A stretch of 64,000 bases of DNA from Voacanga thouarsii (Eukaryota; Streptophyta; Magnoliopsida; Gentianales; Apocynaceae): assembly GCA_026120185.1 (NCBI GenBank), contig JANUWF010001272.1:1054001-1118000 (forward strand), given 5' to 3'. Both the position numbers and the translations under genes were made by a program. The stretch's first letter is position 1, and every line of letters begins with the position of its first letter. Below are positions 1 through 9,326 of the stretch, piece after piece. Below the pieces are notes generated by a model. That model saw nothing but the letters and a program-made list of their open reading frames with translations, had not been told where the DNA came from and searched no databases.

Positions 1-465
1 TAGGTATAGATTTAAATTTATTATTACATGATTTAACCTCTACTAGCATTAACATGATCATGGCTTCAAAATCTAATTATGCATATAAATCCTATTCATC
101 CATAGTGACATAATCTCTAGCATGCTTCATCACAAATACTACCTATGACATGCATCAAATCTTAACTCATCATTAAATCCACCAATATAATCCTTCAATG
201 CTTAAATTCCATCTCCTTCACAATCATACATATACTCATGCTTCAATCAACAACATCACATACACTAACCCATCGCCATTCATCAACCTAGAGACATGCT
301 TCTAAATTTTAAAAAGAGGATTGAAGGTACTTACTTGATAGATGAATGACTTGAAGGAGTTTAGAGAAGATCTCAACTCCTAGATGGCTAATCTTGTTCA
401 AGAAGGGTGGCGAAAGCATGGTCATGGAAAAAGAGACCATTCGGCCAAGGGAGGAATTTCGGTCC

Positions 466-469
<4 letters not shown>

Positions 470-507
<38 letters not shown>
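470..507. repeat. (GA)n microsatellite inside Tekay LTR
   Basis: About 19 GA dinucleotides. It lies about 1,943 bp from the LTR 5' end, the same place as the CT tracts in the other LTR copies. Confidence 0.95.
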
Positions 508-511
<4 letters not shown>

Positions 512-2139
512 ATCATTAGCATGCTCTTTCATATAGGTTTTCATTAGAGATTACATTTGAAGAGGATGAAGTTGTTAGAATAAGTTTACCTTGAAGATGT
601 TCTTGTTCTTCACAGAAATTTCTGCTTTTTGATCCAAAGTAGCAAGATAATTTGAGGAGTTTGATATTAATAAGGGTGTTGATGAATGCACAGCAAGGAT
701 TAGATCAAATCTGAAAATTTTTGTGAGGGTTTGAAGTGTTTTGGAGGGGTATTAGGTGTGGAGAAGGAATAGGTGTTCTTGGTGTAGTATGTGTGTGTTC
801 TTGTTGTTTGAAGAAAATCGAGAGAGAGAGAAGAGAAGCTGCCGATTTTTCTGAGAAGTTGTGGCTGCCAAAATTCTGTAGGGTTTAGGGAGTGACTTCT
901 CTGATTTGGAAGGGAAAGGAAAGACTAATTGTTACAATCCTTGAAGAATATTTTTAGGAAGAGAATTTGGAGACTAGATATTCCAAGAATATCTTAATTT
1001 TTCTGGACAGCTTTGAAGTCTCCTATGGCTGACTGGATTGTGCAGTTTTCTGGGGAATTAAAGCTGGTTAAAGGAGCCTTGTGATGGCCAAAACTAGGGT
1101 GCACAATGGTGGAGAAGATGTTTGATCAATTGAGCAAAATTTTATGGAAAGTTGTTAAACAAGATGGCTGAAATTTTGGAAAGTAATCAAGCTAAATTGC
1201 AGGGATTTGGTTGAGAGATTTTCGGTCAGCCAAGGAGGGAATTTCGTGCAGAAGCTTCAGGGAACAATGGAACTCTGTTAATGGAGGTTTAAGGGAGGTT
1301 TTGACAGAAGTAGGTTGGGGTTTTCGGTTGAAACAAAATAGGAAACAAGCTGGACAAAAAATCTGCTCAGGAATTTCGCTGAACAGAAATTTCCTGGCAG
1401 AATTTTCATCTGCCATTTCCAGCAGATTTGCAGCGAGTTTTGAAGGGGATTTCAGTGGTATTCAAGGCTGGTTTCCAGCATTATTTATGGAGGAAAAACA
1501 TGGCTAAGGAGCTGCACAAAATCTGGGAGAAAACAGCTTGATTTGGAGCTCACAAAGCTGATTTTCGTACAGGAATTTTTCCTGTTTTACTCCAGCTTGT
1601 GCAGTCCGAATTTGGGCAAGAAACTTTCAGGTTTCAACTGATCCTAAAGACCATTTTTCTGGTAGCATTTGGGAGGAAATGTGAGCTAGAATTTTTGACC
1701 TTTCAAAGGTACAACAAGCTGGAAAATTTCAGCTCATTTCATGAAGATAGATGAACTAAGTTAGAGGGAAAATTTCAGCAAGCTTTCAAGGGGGATTTTC
1801 CTCTTGAAAATTTTCCCACAAATCATTTACATTTTCCAAACCATGAGAAGCCTTTTTCTAGGACATTTTGATCCTAAAAGACCTTAGTCCTCTACTGAAT
1901 TTTCTGGAAAGGAAAAGGATAGAACACCTGGCTCAAACTAAGGAGTTGGAAATTAAGAAAAGCTAACGATCAAGGGAGAATGAATTCCCTTTTGGCATTT
2001 CGCGAAGAAGAAAAGTGTGAAGCGAGAATTCTCCTAACATGTCTCTCCTAGGACATCATCACCAATTGATCTAGGCCCTCATGGCCGAAACCCTCCTTTT
2101 CCAAGCAAAATAAAATTTACTCAAGCTAAAGCTTCTATG

Positions 2140-2203
2140 ATGGACTTTGAACCTTAGACCTCAAGAATTAATTCCAAGGCTCTAACAACTAAACCACAAC
2201 AAC
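2140..2203 (-). other. tRNA-like A/B-box module in Tekay LTR (decayed copy)
   Basis: On the minus strand an A-box-like sequence (about 2186-2196) is followed by a B-box-like GGTTCAAAGTCC. The A box starts 254 bp from the LTR 5' end, as in the sister LTRs. The A box has one substitution compared with the element 2 copy. Confidence 0.55.
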
Positions 2204-2450
2204 TCTTGTTGCTATTTCTACTAGAAAAATTATTTCCTATTCAATCCACAAGCTATCTCCTTATTTTCACCTCGGGCAAAAATTACCATTTTGCCCCTCT
2301 CACACATCACTCACCAACAAGACTTCAAGATAATAAAAATCAAATTCAAAGCACATAGAAATTATATGAAAACATAGTTAATCATGAAATAAAGCATGAT
2401 ATGCATCCCAATCCCCTTACTCTAAGGTTGGTCTTGACTGGGGTTTCACA

Positions 2451-3526
2451 CAAGCCAAATATAGAGTGTATGGACACTCATTTATGTAAAGGCGATTAAG
2501 GGTTGAACTCTCTCTTATTTCAAACAATTGAATTATTTAAAAATCAAAGAGCAGATTTGCCAAACTTAAACTCTTTCTAGAGCTGATTTTTACAAGGACT
2601 TTGGAAACCCTCAAAATGCCATTTTCATGCGGAACAATGTTTTGTTCATTTTATCCCAAATGGGAAATGTTGTTGAGTACTCAATAAGGGTGGACTACTA
2701 GGACTAGTCCTTGAGGGGTTAGGGTAAGTCTCTCAGTAGGTGGCCACCTCTGAAGAGTGAGTCCTTCCCAGATAGGACGTCAGTCCAGTGGGTCGTGTCG
2801 GTCCGTGCTAGTAGTGTTCTTTTCAGTCAAGTGACTGTGTTTTGCCAGAATGGACACCCGGTTGTTGTTTGGGTATAGAGAATGAGGAGTATCTTGTCCA
2901 GTAGGCCGATCACCTACTTTTGTCAGTCTGCACAAAGTGTGGCATTCTGACCAACGGTATGCACAAAGTGTGGCATACTAACCATCCGGTTGTGGGGCCC
3001 AACGTGTGGTAACTCATAATCCTTTCTTATGAGTGGTTGATTTTGTTGAACATGTATGGCTGGAAAAGCTAAAACGCCACTCTTGCTTTTGACTAATGTT
3101 TATTTCTTGCCAATATTTCTCTTATAAAGATATTGCACTTTGCATCCATGAACTGCTTTCACTAAACACCCAAAGCACACACGGGGTTACTGAGATTTCT
3201 GTCTCATCACCTTTTTACCATGATTTCAGGTCGATCCTGCTATGGGGATGAGTAGCTAGTGTAATTTACCTGGGAAGAGATTGTTATCGTTTATTTCTAT
3301 GTATTACTTTGGGGAGTCGAGAGTGGATAATTTTATTTATGGTTTTGTTTTGGGAATTCATGGATTTATTCTTGGAGTATTTTGGGATGTAATAATTTAT
3401 TTATTTTTAGTTAAAGTATTATTTTATTCTGCTAATTTATTTGTGTGACCTAGTTATAAAGACCCCTTGTCCTTTGGACGGGGCGACATTCCCGGCCCTT
3501 GCGGGCCTAGGTAGCGGGGTATTACT
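2451..3526 (+). mobile_element. Tekay element 1, 5' LTR (3' portion only)
   Basis: It matches 12287-13359 of the 3' LTR and ends in the GC-rich terminal segment before ...TTAC. The first about 3.3 kb of this LTR was displaced by the minus-strand copy at 1-2450. A TATA-like TATAAAG at 3123-3129 is a possible core promoter. Confidence 0.88.
3123..3129 (+). promoter_or_regulatory. TATA-like box in Tekay LTR
   Basis: TATAAAG lies about 400 bp before the LTR 3' end. It recurs at about 12959 in the 3' LTR, and a TATATAG variant sits near 29008 in the solo LTR. Its role as LTR promoter is inferred from position only. Confidence 0.35.
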
Positions 3527-3528
3527 AG

Positions 3529-3540
3529 TGGTATCAGAGA
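3529..3540 (+). other. Primer-binding site, tRNA-iMet type
   Basis: TGGTATCAGAGA lies two bases after the 5' LTR end. It matches the usual plant initiator-tRNA-Met site TGGTATCAGAGC except at the last base. Element 2 keeps the canonical form with the same two-base spacer. Confidence 0.9.
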
Positions 3541-3625
3541 CTAGGTTATAGGCAAATATTGATGATATACATTCTATTGATTTAAGTTTAAATTTTTATC
3601 TAACCTATCTTGTTGATGTTGTAGG

Positions 3626-4156
3626 ATGGTTAGACTGCTTAGGACCGCGAGGAAAGGGCAGCAGTGGCACCCGCCTATCTTTCTAGACCCGGAGGACCTT
3701 CCAGTTCCCCAACTTGCCCCTCAGCCAGTTATCCCTATGGTGGATAACAGTGATGATGAGGTTATCCCTATGGAGAGTAACAGTGATGGTGAGATTAACC
3801 CTATGGAGGATAACAGCGATGACGAGGTCCAGATCATTGAGCCACCCCCAATTCCGGTGATTGATATAAGCTCGGATAGTGAGGATGAAGTGATGATAGT
3901 GGAGCCTGAACCCCACCCTCCAAATCCCGAGGTGGACTTAGCAGCAGATAGCGATGACCCGGGGGAGATAGACTATGAGTCTCCGTCTAGACCTTCTTTC
4001 CTTCCTTTCTTCAGTCGAGTTGAGCCCGGGGAGAGTTCTAGGCGCCCTGGGAAGGAGCCCATGGAGGGATTTGCTAGCAGGGATGGGGTAGATTTTTCCA
4101 AGAACTCTGGGGGATGGTTATATGAAGCTGATGATGAGGGTTCTGATGAGGATTAG
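3626..4156 (+). CDS. Acidic pre-gag ORF of Tekay element 1 with SUMO-interaction-like motifs
   Basis: This is an intact 176-residue ORF between the primer site and gag, an extra gene for a chromovirus; I do not recognise it as a named family. The N terminus is basic (MVRLLRTARK), the remainder very acidic. Residues 40-72 are three 11-residue repeats of the form DNSDDEVIPME. Residues 78-88 (VIDISSDSEDE), 103-111 (VDLAADSDD) and 67-73 (EVQIIEP) have a hydrophobic core followed by Ser/Asp/Glu, the layout of SUMO-interacting motifs such as VIDLT in PIAS proteins. The C terminus ends GGWLYEADDEGSDED. Homologues occur at 43829-44305 (broken) and, much decayed, near 50120-50410, always just upstream of gag. 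It is the only long ORF in element 1 without a stop. A chromatin or nuclear role is inference. Confidence 0.75.
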   Translation: MVRLLRTARKGQQWHPPIFLDPEDLPVPQLAPQPVIPMVDNSDDEVIPMESNSDGEINPMEDNSDDEVQIIEPPPIPVIDISSDSEDEVMIVEPEPHPPNPEVDLAADSDDPGEIDYESPSRPSFLPFFSRVEPGESSRRPGKEPMEGFASRDGVDFSKNSGGWLYEADDEGSDED

Positions 4157-4407
4157 GGGACTAGGAGTTTCTTTGATTTGGATGTTTATTTGTTTACTGT
4201 TTTTCAAGAACTTTTATTGTTAAGGATCTTAATTCTGTTTTCTATTAAGATTTCGAATCTATGCAAGTCCATTTTTGAAAGAGAATTTATTCCTTAGCTA
4301 AATTTACATCCGCTTTCCATTTACATCTATTTGTCAATGCATGCAAGTACAATTAAAATAGTTTGACCTTTAAGTGCATTCACTTATCATCTGGGGTGTG
4401 TTTTAGA

Positions 4408-5589
4408 ATGGCACCCAAGCGTCGTGCAACCTCAGCAAGTGGAAGGGTACCGGAAACCGATCAAGTGGCACCAGAAGTGGGAGCAGCCCAGATGCAAGCA
4501 CCCAATCGGGGTGAATGGAACAGTCAGAGTATGAGATCGAGGTCTAAAGTTTCAGTTGATGTGACTATAGGCCAGGCATTCAGCAAGATGGATGAGATTT
4601 TGCAGTCAATGACCGAGCGACGGAACCCTCGGGCTGAGGATGAGGCCTTAGAGAGATTCTTGAAGTTTCAGCCGCCCATTTTCCTAGGTGAAGCAGAACA
4701 AGATCAGAAGGCAGAGCGGTGGGTTGAACAGCTAGAGGACATATTCACGAAGCTCCAGTACACCGAGGAGCGGATGGTTAAGTTTGCAGCTTTCCGATTG
4801 AGAGGACCAGTTCGGGCATGGTTGCAGTGGGTCCAAGACGACTGGGAGGCGGACGAGTAGGAATGGACGTGGTCCAACTTTGTTGAAGCCTTCAGGGCTG
4901 AATACATTCCACAGTGGATTGTGGAGAAGCAAGAGGACAAATTTCAAATTTTGAGGCAGTGGAGCAAATCAGTTGCTCAATATGCGGCACGATTCACTCA
5001 ATTGTCGAAATACTACCGGAGATTGGTGGATACCGAGCAAAATAGGACAAGGAAGTTTGTTGAGGGGTTGAGAACAGAGATGAGGAGAGTATTGTCACCT
5101 GCTCCACCGACCACTTATACGGGGGCTGTGGACGCAACCACTCGAATGGAGAATGAGGACCGCAGCCGAATGGCAATGAAAACCTTCCAGCCACTGAGAC
5201 AGCTGCAAGGATAATTTTCGAGACCGCAACCCCACAAGCATCCCGCCAATCATTAATGGCAGAACCGGGGAAAGCAAGCCCGGACAGTACCAAGTGGACC
5301 TGCCCCAAATCTCCCATCATGCAGGCAATGTGGAAGGAAAGGCCACACCGAGAGAAATTGTTGGTCTAAGGGTGGTGAAAAGAAATGCTATCACTGTGGC
5401 GACCCAAACCACCTGAGGAACGCCTGCCCCAAATTGCACCGCGTCGGGCAAGGAAACCCGGTTCAGAACCCGAGGCCCAACCGAGCCAACCCCGCGGGAG
5501 TATCCGGGAGTGGAGCACTGAAGCCGCAAGTGAAGGCCAAGGTATTCGCACTCAACAGAGAGGAAGTTGGGGCCGATGCAGCGGTGGTA
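4408..5589 (+). pseudogene. gag: Gag of Tekay element 1, broken
   Basis: The start MAPKRRA at 4408 is matched by MAPRRRT in element 2. The capsid-like retrotransposon gag domain is readable from FLKFQPPIFLG through ARFTQLSKYY (about 4660-5020). Two CCHC zinc knuckles follow, CRQCGRKGHTERNC at 5320-5361 and CYHCGDPNHLRNAC from 5386. The role in an intact element is virus-like particle assembly and RNA packaging. In-frame stops are TAG at 4858, TAA at 5212 and TAA at 5254; the first is Gln in element 2, so CAG became TAG. The frame is otherwise unbroken and runs into protease, so Gag and Pol shared one frame. Confidence 0.9.
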
Positions 5590-7324
5590 GAAGGTACATT
5601 CACTATTTAAGGACGTTCCGTTAATGCTTTGATTGATCCTGGCTCTACTCATTCCTATATAAACAAGTTGTGTGCATGTCATTTGGGTTGGGATGGAATG
5701 GAGCTACCTTTTATTTTAGAGGTAAGCACACCTCTGGGGAAAATGGTGCAAGCGGATAGGTATGTGAAGGAGTGTAAAGTTACTGTGGGGAAAGAAAGTT
5801 TAGAGGGGGATTTGATAGTGTTAGACCTTGAGGATTATGACTTGATTTTTGGGAATGGACTGGTTAGCCAAACATGGGGCTAGGGTAGACTGTAGAAATA
5901 AGACAGTCCAGTTCATCAGACCGGGTCGTGATTTGTTGGAATTTAATGGAAAGAGGGTGAGAGAATGTAAGTACTTGATTGCGGGGGCTAAAGCCCGGAA
6001 ATTATTGAAGCAAGGGTGTCAAGGGTACCTAGCTTACGTGATAAACAAGCCAAAGGACCAGTGCACCCTGGAGGACACTGAAGTAGTAAGGGATTTCTCC
6101 GATATGTTTCCGGCAGAACTGGATTCTCTACCTCCTAGCCGAGAAGTGGAATTCACCATCGACTTAGTTCCGGGAGCGAAACCAGTATCGCGGACAGCGT
6201 ATCGGATGGCACCGGCAGAGTTGAAAGAGTTGAAGGAGCAGTTGGAGGAGTTAGTGAGTCAAGGTTATATCAGATCTAGCACGTCGCCTTGGGGAGCGCC
6301 TGTGCTATTTGTGAAAAAGAAGGACGGGACTCTGAGGCTATGCATTAACTACCGGGGTTTGAACAATTTAACGGTCAAGAACAAGTATCCCTTACCATTG
6401 ATTGACGAGCTGTTCGACCAGTTGCAAGGATCCAGTTGCTACTCTAAGTTGGATCTGAGGCAAGGGTACTACCAGTTGCGGATAAGAGAAGATGATATTC
6501 CCAAGACAGCCTTTAACACCAGATATGGACACTACGAGTTCGTAGTGATGCCGTTCGGGGTGACTAATGCTCTAGCAGTATTCATGGACCTGATGCATTG
6601 GGTATTCCGACCTTATCTGGACAAGTTCGTGGTAGTATTCATCGATGACATTTTAATTTACTCCAAGAGTCCGGAGGAGCATGTGGAGCATCTGAAGCTC
6701 GTATTGGAGAAATTGCGGGAGCATAAGCTGTACGCTAAGTTCAGCAAGCGTGAATTCTGGCTAGACAGTGTGGCATTCCTTGGCGATGTGGTGACCAAGG
6801 AGGGAATCAAGGTAGATCCGGCAAAGGTTGAAGCTGTATCTGGCTGGAAGCAGCCGGAGAATATTACCGAGATCTGGAGTTTCTTGGGACTGGCTGGTTA
6901 CTACCGAAGGTTTATCAAGGGATTTTCGACACTTGCATCACCGATGACTCGATTGTTGCAGAAGGATGTTCCATTTGTGTGGAACGAGAAATGCGAGAAA
7001 AGCTATCAAGAATTGAAGCGCAGACTGATGACAGCACCGGTATTGAGTCTATCGAAGGAAGGAAAGCCTTACGCACTGTATACTGATGCTTCGAAAGAAG
7101 GATTGGGAGCAGTATTGATGCAGGACCGGAAGGTGATTGCTTATGCTTCTCGGAAGCTAAGACCTCATGAAGTGAACTACCCCACTCATGATCTGCAGCT
7201 GGCCGCTATAGTGTTCGCCCTCAAGAAATGGCGACACTACTTGTATGGAGCTGAATATGAAGTGTTCACTGACCATAAGAGTTTGAAGTATAACTTCACT
7301 CAAAAGGACCTGAACCTGAGCTAG
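5590..7324 (+). pseudogene. pol: Protease, reverse transcriptase and RNase H of Tekay element 1, broken
   Basis: The protease region holds ALIDPGSTHSY from about 5623, with D-P-G where aspartic proteases usually have D-S/T-G. A TAA stands at 5608 (Gln in element 2). One extra T near 5845-5850 shifts the frame, so the open part 5849-7324 (491 codons) carries the end of protease, all of RT and RNase H. RT shows [24 protein letters not shown], the F-I-D-D active site at 6638-6649 and the primer-grip region after it. RNase H shows YTDAS with the catalytic Asp at 7085 and FTDHKSLKY. The frame closes at a TAG (7322) in place of Gln, a stop also present in element 2. Confidence 0.93.
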
Positions 7325-8990
7325 CGAAGATGGATGGAATTCCTAGAAGAATACCGTTGTCCGATCAACTACCATCCCGGGAAGGCCAACATTGTGAAAA
7401 ACGCCCTGAGCAGAAAAGTAGGAATGGACAGATTGAAGGTGCAGGAAATGCAAGCAGTTCAAGATGTGTTGGACAGAAGGGCAAAAGTACAAGACGAAAG
7501 AATTGTCATCAGCAATTTGAAATTGGTGCCAGATTTGAAGCAGGAAATAGTGGAAGCTCAATGAAGCAACGCCGAGTTTCAACTTTGCAAGGATAAGGAG
7601 CTTAAGCGGTCAGGCAGTGAATTCTGTCAAGATGAGGTGGGAGATTTTCATTTCAGAGATCGATTATGTGTGCCCGGAGAGCAGCAATTGAAGGACAGAA
7701 TTTTGGAGTAGGCGCACAAGAGCAAGTATGCCATTCTTCTAGGGGAAGTCAAGATGTACCAGGATTTGAAGTGAACTTATTGGTGGCCCGGACTGAAGCG
7801 AGATGTGGTCAAATATGTTTCGACTTGTCTCACCTGCTATAAAGTTAAAGCAGAGCATAAGAAGTCAGCGGAACTATTGCAGCCAGTGCCAGTGCCGGAA
7901 TGGAAGTGCGAGGAGGTGACTATGGATTTCGTCACCGGATTTCCCATGTCAAGGACTCAAAAGGACGCTATATGGGTGGTGGTGGATCGACTAACCAAGT
8001 CGGCCCATTTCATACCGGTGAATGTGAGGGACTCGATGGAGAAGCTAGCTCAGACTTATGTTCGAGAGATTGTCCGACTTCATGGAGTGCCTTCAAGCAT
8101 AGTGACAGACCGAGACCCGAGGTTTACGTCTCGTTTTTTGGAAAAGTTTCAGGAAGCAATGGGGTCGAATCTGAAATTCAGTACGACGGCGCATCTGCAG
8201 ACCGATGGGCAGTCAGAAAGGGTGATCAAAATATTAGAGGATATGTTGAGAGCCTGTGTCTTGGATTTCGGCTATAAGTGGATCGAGTGTGTACCGTATG
8301 CCGAGCTGTCATATAATAATAGCTACCAAGCCTCAATTGGGATGGCACCGTATGAGGCTTTATATGAGCGCAAGTGTCAAGTATCGTTGTATTGGAGCTG
8401 GTCGGAAGATGGTCTTGTGGGCAAAATCGGAGAGGTCTGTGTCCAAGAAATGTTGGATAAAGTGAAACTAATTTGAGAAAGGTTAAAGGCGGCTCAGAGC
8501 CGGTAGAAGAGCTATGCGGACAACTGGCGAAGAGAATTGGAATTTCAAGTCGGGGACCGCATATTTCTGAAGCTGACACCAAATAGGGGCATTTTAAAGC
8601 ATCTGGTTGGTGAAAAGTTGAATCCGAGATATTTGGGGCCGTTTCTGATTAAGGAAAGAATTGGACCGGTAGCTTACCGATTGGACCTGCCGGATGGGTT
8701 GACGGGTATCCATGATGTGTTTCATGTGTCGTAATTGAAGAAGTATAATGTGGATCCCGGTCGGTCATGTATTGAATGATGAACCGTTGGTGTTGCAGCC
8801 AGACTTGAGCTACGTGGAGAAGCCTGTGCGGATATTGGACCGCAGTGTTAAAACTCTATGAAATAAGCAGATACCAATGGTTAAGATTTAGTGGGAGCAC
8901 CATGGCACGCAATATGCCACATGGGAGTCGGAAGATTGGGTTAAGCGAAAGTACCACGAGTTGATATAGAGGCATGATTGAATTTTGGGA
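7325..8990 (+). pseudogene. pol: Integrase and chromodomain of Tekay element 1, broken
   Basis: Continues the RT frame. The zinc-binding N domain is damaged (CLTC kept near 7830; the first His region reads YAILLGE). The core keeps all three acidic residues: Asp at 7925 (TMDF), Asp at 8108 (TDRDPRF) and Glu at 8216 (GQSERV), the last two 35 residues apart as in DD35E integrases. The C-terminal part has RYLGPF and HDVFHVS, then a chromodomain (YVEKPVRILDR to WVKRKYHEL, about 8807-8970), which in chromoviruses steers integration to heterochromatin. Stops are at 7562, 7709, 7772, 8474, 8504 and 8732, and a 4-base duplication (ggtc) near 8759 shifts the frame. Confidence 0.9.
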
Positions 8991-9002
8991 CGAAATTCTT
9001 CT

Positions 9003-9015
9003 AAGGAGGGGAGGA
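9003..9015 (+). other. Polypurine tract of Tekay element 1
   Basis: The 13-base purine run AAGGAGGGGAGGA lies directly before the TG of the 3' LTR. The same run precedes the 3' LTR of element 2. It is the expected plus-strand primer site. Confidence 0.92.
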
Positions 9016-9261
9016 TGTGAAATCCCAGTCAAAACCAACCTTAGAGTAAGGGGGTTGGGATGTATATCATACTTTATTGCATGATTAAATATATTTTTTA
9101 TATGATTTTATGTGCCTTAGATTTGAGTTTTAAAGTCTTGGAGGCTTGTTGGTGAATATTGAGTGAGAAGGGCAAAATGGTAATTTTTGCCTGAAGTGAA
9201 AATAGGGAGATAGCTTGAGGATTGAATAGAAAATAAGTTACTAGTGAAAATAACAACAAGA

Positions 9262-9326
9262 GTTGTTGTGGTGTAGTGGTTAGAGCTTTGGAAATTAATT
9301 CTTGAAGTCTTGGGTTCAAATTCCAT
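9262..9326 (+). other. tRNA-like A/B-box module in Tekay 3' LTR
   Basis: The A box TGGTGTAGTGG at 9269-9279 fits the Pol III consensus TRGYNNARNNG. A B-box-like GGTTCAAATTCC follows at 9313-9324. The A box starts 253 bp from the LTR start. It looks like a degenerate tRNA or the head of an old SINE captured by the LTR; the anticodon arm is not clearly folded. Confidence 0.6.

Larger units (their letters stand above)
1..2450 (-). mobile_element. Tekay-type Ty3/gypsy LTR, 5' portion, minus strand
   Basis: This is the reverse complement of the first about 2.45 kb of the long LTR seen at 9016-13359. The LTR 5' end (TGTGAAACCCC on the minus strand) lies at 2450 and the copy runs off the left edge. 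It abuts an LTR of the same family in plus orientation that starts abruptly at an internal position. The next five bases, caagc (2451-2455), match the uninterrupted sequence at 12287-12291, so this copy inserted into the 5' LTR of Tekay element 1. Whether it is a solo LTR or a whole element lies outside the window. Confidence 0.85.

Noticed and set aside
5385..5624. 79-codon ORF over the gag knuckle region
   Set aside because: It is in another frame; the true gag frame there encodes the CCHC knuckles.
9262..9326. Functional tRNA gene
   Set aside because: Only the A and B boxes resemble a tRNA. The acceptor and anticodon stems do not fold convincingly and the copy is part of an LTR.
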